DNA from: Pseudomonas fluorescens NCIMB 11764
GTDB taxonomy: Bacteria > Pseudomonadota > Gammaproteobacteria > Pseudomonadales > Pseudomonadaceae
Reading direction: 5' to 3'
Length of the DNA: 64,000 nt
Assembly (NCBI RefSeq): GCF_000293885.2
Contig: NZ_CP010945.1
Coordinates: forward strand, 6,220,001 to 6,284,000
A model generated the notes under the pieces. That model was not told the DNA's origin, did not search any database, and worked only from the letters and a program-made list of their open reading frames with translations. Below are positions 36,034 through 45,881 of this stretch, in pieces. Every line of letters starts with the position of its first letter. Within the stretch, counting starts at the first letter, position 1. A program made the translations under genes and the position numbers.

Positions 36034-38493
36034 TCAACGGAACGTGCCAGGCGCCTTGAATAACAACGGCTGTCGCCTGGCAGGACGACTTTGCAAACTA
36101 TCGCAGGTAAACAGATGCGGGCGCTCAATCACATACCCTTGAGCGTAATCCACCCCGATCTCAAGCAATGCCTGCTCGATCTGGGGTGTTTCAACAAACT
36201 CGGCAATCGTACGCTTACCCATGACATGCCCGATGTGATTGATCACTTCGACCATGGCGCGGTTAATCGGGTCGTCCAGCATATCCTTTACGAAACTCCC
36301 GTCGATCTTCAGGAAGTCTACAGGCAAATGTTTCAAGTAGGCGAATGAGGACATACCGGCGCAAAAGTCGTCCAACGAAAAGAGACAACCTAAGCCTTTG
36401 AGTTCATTAATAAATCTAATTGCACTTCCAAGATTGGAAATAGCGCTGGTTTCAGTAATTTCAAAACAAATCATTTCAGGCGGTATGGAGTAAGTAATGA
36501 ACTGTTGACGCAGGAAGTCCAGGAATGCCTCATCTCCGATAGTTGTGCCTGACAGATTAATCGCACACATCGCCAACGGCCCTTTATGTTTCTCCGCTAT
36601 ACATTGGGCAATGATCTTGAAAACATTCTGCACAACCCAACGATCAAGCGAAGTCATCAGGCCATAACGTTCCGCCGCCGGAATAAAGCTGTCGGGCAAT
36701 ATCATGCGCCCGGCTTCATCATGCAGGCGCAACAGGATTTCGATATGACCGCCACCCTGTTCGACATGACCCAATGTGGCGATTTCCTGGGCATACAGAC
36801 AAAAGCGGTTCTCTTCCAGCGCCATGTGCAAGCGCTGCACCCAGGCCATTTCGCCAAAGCGCAGGGACAGTTCAGAGTCATCGGCGTGATAGACCTGGAC
36901 CCGGTTGCGGCCCTTTTCCTTGGCCATGTAGCAGGCCATGTCGGCGGCGCGCAGCGACGTTTCGAGGGTGGTCGGGTGCTGATTGATATGCACCAGCCCG
37001 ATGCTCACGGTGGTCACGAACGGCCGGCCTTTCCAGACGAAGTGCAGGTTCTGCACGGTCTGGCGCAGGCCCTCGGCGATTTTCTCTGCGGCTTCCGGCG
37101 CACAACTCTCCAGCAGGATGCCAAACTCGTCGCCGCCCAGGCGGGCCAGGGTATCGCCTTCGCGCAGCCCCGATTGCAGCAACGCGCAGATATGCCGCAA
37201 CAACTCGTCTCCCGCCGCGTGGCCGCAGGTGTCGTTGACCAGTTTGAACTGATCCAGGTCGAGGAACATCAGGGCATGGCGCCCCACCTGCCGCGTCAGG
37301 TTATGCAGCACCTGCTCCAGCCGATACTCGAATTCGCGGCGGTTGGCGAGACCGGTCAGGGCATCATGGGTCGCCTGCCAGGACAGATTGGCAATGTACT
37401 GCCGCTCCTGGGTCATGTCGTGCAAGACCAGCACGGTTCCGCTGACCTTGCCGGCATTACGGATCGGCGCGCCAACCAGCGTGACCGACACTGTGCTGCC
37501 ATCCAGGCGTTGAATCAGTTTGGAGTGTTCGCTGCCGCCGCTGAGCTGGCCGCTCAGGATGTGTTCGATCAGCGTAAAGCCGTCGGCCTGGGCGTTTTCG
37601 TCCAGCAGATTGAACAGCGCTGCCAAGGGCAACCCTGTCGCCTGCTCGGCCTTCCAGTGCGTCAACGCTTCGGCGGCCGGGTTCATGTAGGCAATTGCGC
37701 CGTCGACATTGGTGGTGATCACGCCATCGCCAATCGATTGCAGAGTGATCTGCGCGCGTTCTTTTTCCAGCTGCAGCGCGTCGGCGAAGGCATGGCGCTG
37801 CTTTAGCAGTTTGTGCGTGCGCATCAGGGCCAGGACAATCAAGCCCAGCGCCGTAGCAAGGTTGGTCACCAGCAACAGCCGCAGGATCATCCGCGAGCCT
37901 TCACCCAAGGCATCGCTGAAGGCCTTCGCCGCCGGTGTCACACTTTCGTTGATGACGAATATCTGATCTTTCCAGCGCTTGATATCGGCATCGGTGGCCC
38001 GTCCGGTAGTGATGCGCTGATGCATTTCCCGCGCAATGTCATCGAGTTGCACCAGATACGCGTCGCCTACCCTCCAGAGGTCAATGGCTTTCTCGTGGTA
38101 ACTGAAGTGCCGGAAATTGAGGTACAGCCAGATCACGCTGGACACGTCGTCCGGGTGGTTCCCACCCTTGAGAACCCCCTGGCGTGCCGCTTCAATGTCC
38201 GGAGGCTGATGGTCCAGCGCCAGACGCAACTCGTGGCCGCCCTGAGGCACGGCGATGGAGTTCTGGTATTTGAGGAATATCCTCTCGTCGCGGCTGTCCG
38301 CGTAGAGGTTCAGGTAATAGATGGCGTCTTTCTGGCCCTTGGACCAGAGGCTTTCGCCAGCGACGTAGCCGCGCACCGCCGAAAGTACATAAAGGCTGAC
38401 GCCGCCCAGCAAGGCCTGAAACAGCACGACGGCGATAAATGGCCAGACAATGCCCAACAACCGGGGCGTTCCGAGAGTCCGCGTTCGATTCAT
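36034..38493 (-). CDS. rbdA: RbdA-like membrane PAS-GGDEF-EAL protein
   Basis: 819 residues. Two membrane helices (about 12-35 and 205-225) flank a periplasmic four-helix sensor. Then PAS (about 245-365), GGDEF (RLGGDEFGILLE) and EAL (EILLRLHDEAG with EIL for EAL, INLSG, FEITET, SLDDFCAGMSSF, FLKIDG, IAEFVET, AQGYVI). Both catalytic sets look intact apart from the ELL/EIL variant. Length and domain order match RbdA, a P. aeruginosa phosphodiesterase promoting biofilm dispersal. In P. aeruginosa an ABC exporter gene is its neighbour; here a 4.6-kb toxin-like gene separates them. Confidence 0.87.
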   Translation of the reverse strand: MNRTRTLGTPRLLGIVWPFIAVVLFQALLGGVSLYVLSAVRGYVAGESLWSKGQKDAIYYLNLYADSRDERIFLKYQNSIAVPQGGHELRLALDHQPPDIEAARQGVLKGGNHPDDVSSVIWLYLNFRHFSYHEKAIDLWRVGDAYLVQLDDIAREMHQRITTGRATDADIKRWKDQIFVINESVTPAAKAFSDALGEGSRMILRLLLVTNLATALGLIVLALMRTHKLLKQRHAFADALQLEKERAQITLQSIGDGVITTNVDGAIAYMNPAAEALTHWKAEQATGLPLAALFNLLDENAQADGFTLIEHILSGQLSGGSEHSKLIQRLDGSTVSVTLVGAPIRNAGKVSGTVLVLHDMTQERQYIANLSWQATHDALTGLANRREFEYRLEQVLHNLTRQVGRHALMFLDLDQFKLVNDTCGHAAGDELLRHICALLQSGLREGDTLARLGGDEFGILLESCAPEAAEKIAEGLRQTVQNLHFVWKGRPFVTTVSIGLVHINQHPTTLETSLRAADMACYMAKEKGRNRVQVYHADDSELSLRFGEMAWVQRLHMALEENRFCLYAQEIATLGHVEQGGGHIEILLRLHDEAGRMILPDSFIPAAERYGLMTSLDRWVVQNVFKIIAQCIAEKHKGPLAMCAINLSGTTIGDEAFLDFLRQQFITYSIPPEMICFEITETSAISNLGSAIRFINELKGLGCLFSLDDFCAGMSSFAYLKHLPVDFLKIDGSFVKDMLDDPINRAMVEVINHIGHVMGKRTIAEFVETPQIEQALLEIGVDYAQGYVIERPHLFTCDSLQSRPARRQPLLFKAPGTFR

Positions 38494-38784
38494 GAGGTCC
38501 CTTGTTTTAGCACTGCCCGATCATCATCCAACGTGATCGCTACAGCTAGACTAGGGTGCGTTTTCGATCCCGGCAAGCGGGCAGCCCTTTCTATGGGCAA
38601 CTGTCAGTAAATAACTGTTTTCAGTGAGATGCAGACACACCACGCGCACCAGTTCCCCGAAAAAAAACGCCATCACATAACTATGTACCGCTCCCTCTTG
38701 CTCATTTTCTCTTGAAATCGGACCACGTCTACATCGCTGTCGAGCGATGCACCGCCCCACTAATAATCAAGAGAAAGCCCACTA

Positions 38785-41700
38785 ATGCCAACAGCCACTC
38801 CAAGCGCGACACATCCCTCCTCACCCTCACATGCTCAAATGCATAAAGGCCAGTTAGAAGATTACGAACTCATGCTGACGGCGATGCGTGACGTCAATCT
38901 GCACAACTCAATACCGATTCGGCGTTTTTCACCGCTACATAGAGTGAGCGAGGACGGGTACAACGCGTTGTGGCAATTACTGCGCGATAACGACTACATA
39001 GCTATGTGTATAAAGCTCAAGCTTCAGCACTCTGATCTTTATGCTAGCTTCAATGATGGCAACTTTATCTATCAAGCCTGGGATACCGATGGCAACCGAG
39101 TTTCTTTGGCATTGACGGAGTTTTCAAAATGGCAGGCGCTGAAGGTCCGGATCGAACGGGCCGCGACGTTACTGGGAGGAGCGATACACTCTAACCGCTA
39201 TATCACTATGGAGAGGATATGCCAGTTTTACGGGCTTACCCCGTGGAGGCGGCTACATCCGCAGGAACATCCCGCTGCTATCGCAGCCCTTGAAGAAAAA
39301 ATCGCCATCCACCGCTTGAGGCTGGAATACGATTTCGACGCGCTCGATCTAAAGCGCCCGCTCACGGTACAGGATCGGGAAAAATTTCAGCTTCTCCAGC
39401 AAGCGTCTCCTGACACTCCACTCGATGTGCAACTACTCCATAACGATCAGGTTCGCGCCGAAATAATTGACGCAGTTAATCTGTTTCTTCCTGAGAACGA
39501 ACCGTTACTACTGCACTATTTAGCCAAAAGCATTCTTTCCTCGGAAACGATCGGGCAAGTCCGCGCGACACCGACTGTTTATCTGGAAAAAATCCTGCGA
39601 AGCCCTGAGGCTGAAAAGCTGGCCGACATCTTACTGAGCACAATGAAGTGGTACGGCGGAGAAGCGGACGAGCAGACCTCTCCATTCATCCGGACCAGAC
39701 TGGTCGCCAACGCGCTGCAGTATTGGCTTTCTGCACAGACCCAGGACAACCCCGCTTTGATCGCCGGTTATGACCTGCAGTCCCGCGCCAATTGGGGAAA
39801 GGGATACAAGGCTATCCGCAACGAATTTGAAACCCATTTGCGCACTGCAAAATTGGCAGCCACGGTAAAAGAAACAATCGTCATGGCCCAACTTTTTTTA
39901 CCCCGGTTTCCGATCGAGTTTCGCGTCAGGGATATTCCGGAAGATCTTGCATATCGGAGTTCGGCCGTCTGGGTCAACTTCGTCAATGGAGTCAATTTCG
40001 TAAACGCCGTCTCACCTGAATTACTGGACAGGCTGAGCTTCCAGCAGTTGGTCAACGTGCCCATGCACCGGACCGAAGTGGCAACGACGGAAGAATTGAA
40101 TCTCATCAGTCTCACGAGGCTGCCTCCCACGCTGGATTGGGCCACCACCCTCGGTTTCATTGCGCAAAAGCCCCTCAAGGACTACACGCAAGCCGACATC
40201 GAACGAGCCTGCTCCGAACTGGAAAAACACTCGAAAGAGGTCAATCAAGCGGTTCTGCGCATCAATGAGGAGCCACCCAAACGCCTGTCCATTGCCAAGG
40301 CTGAAATACAAACGCTGTTCGGAAACGAAGCCTTCACTACCGATGGACGCAAACTGGCCAGGTATGACGAGTTGGCTTCGATCGGCTTTCGCGACCCACC
40401 GCCACTCAGGGGCAAGGAATACAAATATTACTCGTTCGCCGATGTGTTGGCGTCCGGCATGTTCGACGATCGGCAACGTTGGTTTGTGACTAAGGCCGAC
40501 GGCGTGACCTTAAGCAAACAATGGATCAGGATGGACGGGGACCGGTATGTAAAAACCGAGGGGCCGTGGCCGGTTCCCGGTCGCAACTGGGAAAACCGCC
40601 TTCGGCCAGTTCTGTCACCGTGGAGCAAAATTCCCGATGTTCCTGCGCTGTTTGACGAAGCCTTCAAGCAGCATCTGGAAACAATCACGGCGGCCTATCA
40701 AACATTGATTAGAACGCTGTTAACCTCACTTCCATATGCCGACCGCCTGGCCCTGGAGGTGGGCGAAGTGAAGATTTACAGCCTGCGCAAGGAAACCAGG
40801 AAAGTCGCCGCCAAGGACGAGACGCCCGAAATAACCTTGCCGCTCAGAGCGCGCAACGGCGTGATACTGCAAGCGACCCAAATAAAAGAACCCATCGGGG
40901 ACGAAGCCGCGGTTGGCGCGACCACTTTTTACGAGCTTCTCCCAAAAGCCGGTGTGATACGTCGTCTCGAAAACTTTGATGCGACGTTGTTGACTCCCCG
41001 GATCGGGGCAATGGCAACCACCTCCAGTGGTGCCTATATGGATGTCATCCGCGACAGGCATTTACCCTTCGACTGGGACGCGCACTCAAACGGCACCCAG
41101 CCTAAGGCATCGGCCTTCTGCGAGGCCATAATCGATCAACTGCCACCGGCGCTCAGCGCAGTTTCCGAGGTCACCGAGAATCATCAACGCGCCCCGTTGA
41201 CCCTGTCTTCCAGCCGCTCAGCGGCAATCAGCCGACATATAGCCACCGAACTCCTGTTCGTTGACCCGCAAGCGTTGCGCACGTTTGCGAAGGGTCAGAC
41301 CAAGTTTGAACGGGAAGACGCTCAACGCAGAAAGATATTGATGATCGCAAAGATGTTTGTGCCGTTCTGGGGGCCAGTCGAAGACTTGATGTCAGACGAT
41401 AAGAACCGCATCGCGTTGGGAATAGTCGGCCTGTTTTTCGACGTGATTTCGTTTGTGATCCCCATTGGCAAATTCGCCACGGGATCGATAAGACTGATCA
41501 GCAACGCGGGCCAGCTGGCCACTCGAGCAACGCTTCCTTCATTCACCACGCTGACAAAAACGCTGTTGGTATCGACGCTACGAGCGTTGAACCCGCTTGA
41601 GATTGTTCCCGCGCTGCTCAAAGGTTTGGGAAAAACGGCGCAGTACACTTACAAAGGCGTCACGTTCAGATTCAACCAACTTGCGGGAAAAATCCGCTAC

Positions 41701-43428
41701 TACGAGTACGTGCGCAGCTTGCCTCAGTTGAGCGACGCCGGACGCTGGATGCCTGCAACGCGGGTTGATCAGTTAGCCAGCATTAAAGGCCTGCACGATG
41801 TGCCAATACGCAACATCGGCGCCTCTGGCAAGACGGACATGCGCTTGGTCGATCCATTGTCCTCAAAGCCCTACGGCCCTTCGTTAAACACCCGCGCCAG
41901 TGATTTCTCGCCAGGACAATCGCACTACAGCCCCCTGGAAAGCGGCAATCAGCAATCGGTTGTGGAGCTAGCCAACACTCGCCACGTACGCGAAGTACTT
42001 GAAGTGGACGGCCGAACCACGCTGTTCATCGATGACGTACCGTATCGACTGAAAGGCGACACGCTGTATCGTGCTGACTTGATTGACCCGAGCGATTGGC
42101 TGAAATCGATCCCTTGCCGACCGCGACGCGCCCCGGGAGACGTGTGCACAACCCGTTATGTCATGCGAGACCCGGCCCCGATACCCGCGGAGGGCACGTT
42201 CGATGAAACCAGAGGCTGGGCCACCTGGTTCGGCGACAGCATTTACACACCGGGCGCTGCCGACGCGCCCCTGACAAGGGTTTCGTTGGCCACTCACACA
42301 ACACTCGACGCGACGATGGAATTCCGCAAAGGCATGTACGGACGGGTCAAAGTCAACCTCACTGAAAAGGGTGTGACCGATACCTTCCACTCCGGAGCCG
42401 TCATCGCCGACTCGGTCGACGGATCGAAACAGTATGTTTTCACACGTCTCGATGCAGGGGATTTTTACGTTGCCGAGCTGGCGAAAGGGCAAAACCTGCG
42501 TGAGGCATTGGTCTTCAAGCAGGCGTCAACCTTGTCCGCCGAACTGCGGCGCGAGTTGATGGTGGTGTACACCGGCTCGTTGAATGCCAACAACATAGCG
42601 AATATTTATGGTGTGGATCGGGTTGAGCGCGCGCTAAAAACGATGGAAGAGATCGCCATACCCATAGGCGGCCATGCCAATCCACCCGATACGCTCAGAT
42701 TGATCAAGGTCGATACCAGCCCAGGCGAGGCGGTCCTGTTCGATCACTCGACGCGAATGATCGTCACCCAGCTGCCCAAAGGTGCAACAAGCTGGTCGCG
42801 CAGCAAGGTCGCATCAGAAGCCCTGCGTCAAAGAACAGTGGAAATTTTCGATACATTGTTCCTTGAGCCGAGCATCGTGCTGAAAAATGCCGACAACGCA
42901 TTGAGGATCGACGGCACGATGAAAAAGCTTCACAAGCTTATCCCTCGTCACCAGCGCTCGTTCAGACCCAGAAACATCGCTTATGCCGAAGTCGTCACCG
43001 CCACCGGGACGCGGGAAGTTTATGTAAGCGTTTCGGGAGCACAGGGGACGACGGGATATCTGCCTTTGTTCAGAAGTAATCTTGGCGCCTCTCAGGTCAA
43101 GGTGGGTGCAGCGACCTACTTCAATGTTGATATGAACGAAGTTTTTCCCAGCACATCACTCCGAGTATCGGATGAAGGCAAATTACTCGCGGTGCCGGCG
43201 ACAATAAAAGATATTGAAAGCTATACCCCGATACTGACTCACAAACCCACCTCACTGGACAGTGAAAGCAAGCTGATCAGCGTGATTCGCGAAAAGTACC
43301 CCGATCCCGGATCGATCGAAACGGTTAACGTCGCCACGACCATGCCACCCTGCGAATCCTGTTCGGTTGTTATCAAGGAATTCGGTTTCGACGGCGGTGA
43401 AAATGCGCTGAACGTGCTGTGGCACTGA
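38785..43428 (+). CDS. Giant dermonecrotic-toxin-like (DUF6543-type) protein with C-terminal deaminase-like domain
   Basis: 1547 residues, no signal peptide. The long N-terminal helical part (about 1-850) resembles the Pseudomonas 'dermonecrotic toxin N-terminal' group. A hydrophobic stretch (about 876-905, ALGIVGLFFDVISFVIPIGKF) could be a translocation segment. A middle region (about 960-1430) is followed by the last about 120 residues. There, D1492-x-E1494 (LDSESKLIS) precedes C1523-ESC-1526 (MPPCESCSVVIKEFG), the [H/C/D]xE...PCxxC zinc motif of the cytidine-deaminase superfamily used by polymorphic toxins. The gene is visibly AT-richer at its 5' end than its neighbours. No immunity gene is adjacent: the next gene is convergent with a 1-bp gap. 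Deaminase activity is inferred from motif only. Confidence 0.75.
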   Translation: MPTATPSATHPSSPSHAQMHKGQLEDYELMLTAMRDVNLHNSIPIRRFSPLHRVSEDGYNALWQLLRDNDYIAMCIKLKLQHSDLYASFNDGNFIYQAWDTDGNRVSLALTEFSKWQALKVRIERAATLLGGAIHSNRYITMERICQFYGLTPWRRLHPQEHPAAIAALEEKIAIHRLRLEYDFDALDLKRPLTVQDREKFQLLQQASPDTPLDVQLLHNDQVRAEIIDAVNLFLPENEPLLLHYLAKSILSSETIGQVRATPTVYLEKILRSPEAEKLADILLSTMKWYGGEADEQTSPFIRTRLVANALQYWLSAQTQDNPALIAGYDLQSRANWGKGYKAIRNEFETHLRTAKLAATVKETIVMAQLFLPRFPIEFRVRDIPEDLAYRSSAVWVNFVNGVNFVNAVSPELLDRLSFQQLVNVPMHRTEVATTEELNLISLTRLPPTLDWATTLGFIAQKPLKDYTQADIERACSELEKHSKEVNQAVLRINEEPPKRLSIAKAEIQTLFGNEAFTTDGRKLARYDELASIGFRDPPPLRGKEYKYYSFADVLASGMFDDRQRWFVTKADGVTLSKQWIRMDGDRYVKTEGPWPVPGRNWENRLRPVLSPWSKIPDVPALFDEAFKQHLETITAAYQTLIRTLLTSLPYADRLALEVGEVKIYSLRKETRKVAAKDETPEITLPLRARNGVILQATQIKEPIGDEAAVGATTFYELLPKAGVIRRLENFDATLLTPRIGAMATTSSGAYMDVIRDRHLPFDWDAHSNGTQPKASAFCEAIIDQLPPALSAVSEVTENHQRAPLTLSSSRSAAISRHIATELLFVDPQALRTFAKGQTKFEREDAQRRKILMIAKMFVPFWGPVEDLMSDDKNRIALGIVGLFFDVISFVIPIGKFATGSIRLISNAGQLATRATLPSFTTLTKTLLVSTLRALNPLEIVPALLKGLGKTAQYTYKGVTFRFNQLAGKIRYYEYVRSLPQLSDAGRWMPATRVDQLASIKGLHDVPIRNIGASGKTDMRLVDPLSSKPYGPSLNTRASDFSPGQSHYSPLESGNQQSVVELANTRHVREVLEVDGRTTLFIDDVPYRLKGDTLYRADLIDPSDWLKSIPCRPRRAPGDVCTTRYVMRDPAPIPAEGTFDETRGWATWFGDSIYTPGAADAPLTRVSLATHTTLDATMEFRKGMYGRVKVNLTEKGVTDTFHSGAVIADSVDGSKQYVFTRLDAGDFYVAELAKGQNLREALVFKQASTLSAELRRELMVVYTGSLNANNIANIYGVDRVERALKTMEEIAIPIGGHANPPDTLRLIKVDTSPGEAVLFDHSTRMIVTQLPKGATSWSRSKVASEALRQRTVEIFDTLFLEPSIVLKNADNALRIDGTMKKLHKLIPRHQRSFRPRNIAYAEVVTATGTREVYVSVSGAQGTTGYLPLFRSNLGASQVKVGAATYFNVDMNEVFPSTSLRVSDEGKLLAVPATIKDIESYTPILTHKPTSLDSESKLISVIREKYPDPGSIETVNVATTMPPCESCSVVIKEFGFDGGENALNVLWH

Positions 43429-43429
43429 T

Positions 43430-45247
43430 CTAATGTTGTTGCAAATGCCCATACAGCTTGGCGTACAAACCACCCTCGGCAATCAGTTGCTGATGGTCGC
43501 CATCTTCGGCAATCTGCCCGCCGTCGAACACCAGCACTCGGTCGGCCTGCTTCACGGCTGACAAGCGGTGCGCAATGATCAGGGTGGTGCGGTGGCTGAG
43601 GAACCGCGCCAATGCCTGGTGCAGGTTGTATTCGGTGGCGGCATCCAGCGCTGAAGTGGCCTCGTCGAGGATCACCACTTTCGGTTCGGCCAGCACCATC
43701 CGTGCAATCGCCAGGCGTTGGCGCTGGCCGCCGGACAAGCGCACGCCGGAACGCCCGACGATACTGTCCAGGCCGTTGGGCAATTCCCGAACCGTGTTGT
43801 GCAGTTGTGCAATTTCCAGTGCTTGCCAGCAGGCTTCGTCACTGCGCTCACGGCCCATGGTCAGGTTGGCGCGGATGGTGTCGTTGAACAGCGCCGGATG
43901 TTGCAGGACCACCGCGACATTCTCGCGAACCGTTTCCAGTCCGATCTCCTGCTGGGTCGAACCACCGAAGCGGATGGTTCCTGCCTGTGGCGTATAAAGA
44001 CCCAGCAGCAACTGCACCAACGTACTTTTGCCGCCCCCGCTGGCGCCGACAATCGCGACTTTTTCACCGGGAGCGATGGACAGGTTCATCTGGTTCAGCA
44101 CCAGCTCGTCGCCGTAACCGAAACTCAATCCCGTGACTTCGATACCCACGGTTTCACGACCGTTGAACGGGTCGACCCCGCCCGGGTATTCCGGCTCATC
44201 GGCACGGGCCAACAGTTCGTTGATCCGCGACAACGCGCCACCGGCGGCGTAGTAGGCGTATTGCAGATTCAACAGCTGTTCCACCGGACCGATCATGAAC
44301 CACAGGTAGCTGAACACCGCGAGCATCTGGCCGATGGACAGGTCGGAAAACAACACCGTAAGCATCGCCGCGGCGCGAAAAATATCGATGCCGAACTGGA
44401 ACAGCAAACCGCTGGCCCGGTTCGAGGCATCGGTTTTCCACTGCGAAGTCACCGCGTAATCACGTACTTCGCGAGCTCTCTGGCCGAGGCGCCCGAGGAA
44501 GAAGCCCTGACGGTTGCCAGCGCGCACTTCCTGGATGGAATCGAGGGTTTCGGTGAGCGCCTGGGTGAAGCGCGAGGTGCTGTCGTTCTCGAGTTTCTTC
44601 AGGTGTTTGACCCGCTTGCCCAGTAGCACCGTGGCGTAGATCACCAACGGGTTGAACAGCATGATCAGCAGCGCCAGTTTCCAGTGCATCCAGATCAGGA
44701 TGCTCGCCGTACCGACCAGGGTCAGCATGGCGACGAGGAAACGGCTGAGGGTTTCACCGACGAATTTGTCCACGGTATCCAGGTCAGTGACCAGGTGCGT
44801 GGTGACCGTGCCGCTGCCCAGGCTTTCGTACTCGCCCAGCGAGATGCGCTTGAGCCGTTCGATCAGCCTTATGCGGATGCGGTAGACGATGTCTTTGGCC
44901 AGTGCCGCAAACAACTTTGCCTGCACCACGTTGAACAGCAAGGCACCACAGCGCAGCAACAAGGTCACCAGCAGCATCAGGCCGATGTACCCCGCCGCTT
45001 TCTGCCAGCCTTCGGGCAGCGCGTGGTTCATGATCTTCAGCGCAGAGTCGCCATGCCCCAGCAGCACTTCATCGACCAGCAACGGCAAGAGCAAGGGAAT
45101 CGGCACGCTGCACAACGTTGCCAGTACGGCCACGCCGTTGGCGATCCACAGGGCTTTCTTGTGATGCAGGGCCAGTCGGCGGATTTCCGCCCAGCTCAGA
45201 CGGTCGACACGTGTAGCGGTTGCGGTGTCGTCAGGCTGGTCATGCAC
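43430..45247 (-). CDS. ABC-type exporter, fused membrane and ATPase domains (MsbA-like)
   Basis: 605 residues. Six membrane helices in the first about 330 residues. ATPase domain: Walker A GASGGGKST, signature LSGGQRQRLAIAR, Walker B VVILDEATSALD, H-loop IIAHRLS. Half-size exporter that works as a homodimer; lipid or drug substrate unknown. The GTG start overlaps the dsbA-like stop by 8 bp. Its 3' end is 1 bp from the toxin gene end. Confidence 0.93.
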   Translation of the reverse strand: MHDQPDDTATATRVDRLSWAEIRRLALHHKKALWIANGVAVLATLCSVPIPLLLPLLVDEVLLGHGDSALKIMNHALPEGWQKAAGYIGLMLLVTLLLRCGALLFNVVQAKLFAALAKDIVYRIRIRLIERLKRISLGEYESLGSGTVTTHLVTDLDTVDKFVGETLSRFLVAMLTLVGTASILIWMHWKLALLIMLFNPLVIYATVLLGKRVKHLKKLENDSTSRFTQALTETLDSIQEVRAGNRQGFFLGRLGQRAREVRDYAVTSQWKTDASNRASGLLFQFGIDIFRAAAMLTVLFSDLSIGQMLAVFSYLWFMIGPVEQLLNLQYAYYAAGGALSRINELLARADEPEYPGGVDPFNGRETVGIEVTGLSFGYGDELVLNQMNLSIAPGEKVAIVGASGGGKSTLVQLLLGLYTPQAGTIRFGGSTQQEIGLETVRENVAVVLQHPALFNDTIRANLTMGRERSDEACWQALEIAQLHNTVRELPNGLDSIVGRSGVRLSGGQRQRLAIARMVLAEPKVVILDEATSALDAATEYNLHQALARFLSHRTTLIIAHRLSAVKQADRVLVFDGGQIAEDGDHQQLIAEGGLYAKLYGHLQQH

Positions 45248-45878
45248 AGGCAGCGCGCTCCAGCCAGCGGCCGAGCAGCGGTGACAGAACGCTTAGAGGC
45301 TGATAGCCATTGGTCAACAACGCCAATTGACCATCACGCTCCGCCAGCAAGGTGGGGAAACCGGCGATGCCGAGGTCCTGCACCCAAGTGAAATCGGCCG
45401 CTGTCGCGGCATGTTGATCGGCGCGGTCGAACGCGGCCGCGAACTCGATGCGTGGCAAACCGGCCTGCTCCGCCAGCTCCACCAGTACACTGGCGTGGGT
45501 GACATCGCGGCCTTCTGCATAAAACGCATGCTGGATCAGACCGAGCAGTTTCCATGCGCAATCCGGTGCCAGGCTGCGCGCCGTCACCAACGCCCGACAG
45601 GCGGGTTCGGTGTCGTACACAAAGCCTTCGGGCAGCGCGCCTTCGGTCTTGAAGGGTTGGCCGGTGGCCTCGGTGACGGCTTGCCAGTGTTCAAGAATGT
45701 AGCGCCGGGTGGTCGGCTCCAGCGCCGAACCACTGCCAGTGCGCAAGCCACCCACCACCAAATGCACGTCCACACCCACCGCCTGCGCCTGTTCGACCAG
45801 CGCATTGGCCACTGGCGCAAAACCCCAGCACCAGGAACACATCGGGTCCATCACATAGAGCAGGCGGCGAGCAGACAT
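45240..45878 (-). CDS. DsbA/FrnE-family thiol oxidoreductase
   Basis: 212 residues, thioredoxin fold with a helical insert. Active site C14-SWC-17 in MDPMCSWCWGF, and cis-Pro loop in IAGFPTLLAERDG. No signal peptide, so cytoplasmic like FrnE/2-hydroxychromene isomerase relatives. Starts 3 bp after the trhO stop and overlaps the ABC exporter, forming a trhO-dsbA-ABC unit. Confidence 0.9.
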   Translation of the reverse strand: MSARRLLYVMDPMCSWCWGFAPVANALVEQAQAVGVDVHLVVGGLRTGSGSALEPTTRRYILEHWQAVTEATGQPFKTEGALPEGFVYDTEPACRALVTARSLAPDCAWKLLGLIQHAFYAEGRDVTHASVLVELAEQAGLPRIEFAAAFDRADQHAATAADFTWVQDLGIAGFPTLLAERDGQLALLTNGYQPLSVLSPLLGRWLERAACA

Positions 45879-45881
45879 GGT

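Noticed and set aside
36586..37806. A 406-codon open frame antisense to rbdA
   Set aside because: Overlaps the GGDEF and PAS coding region, and the translation is compositionally typical of an antisense shadow.
38551..38760. A 69-codon frame upstream of the deaminase-like toxin considered as an immunity gene
   Set aside because: On the opposite strand, Arg/Cys-rich, no SD and no resemblance to immunity proteins.
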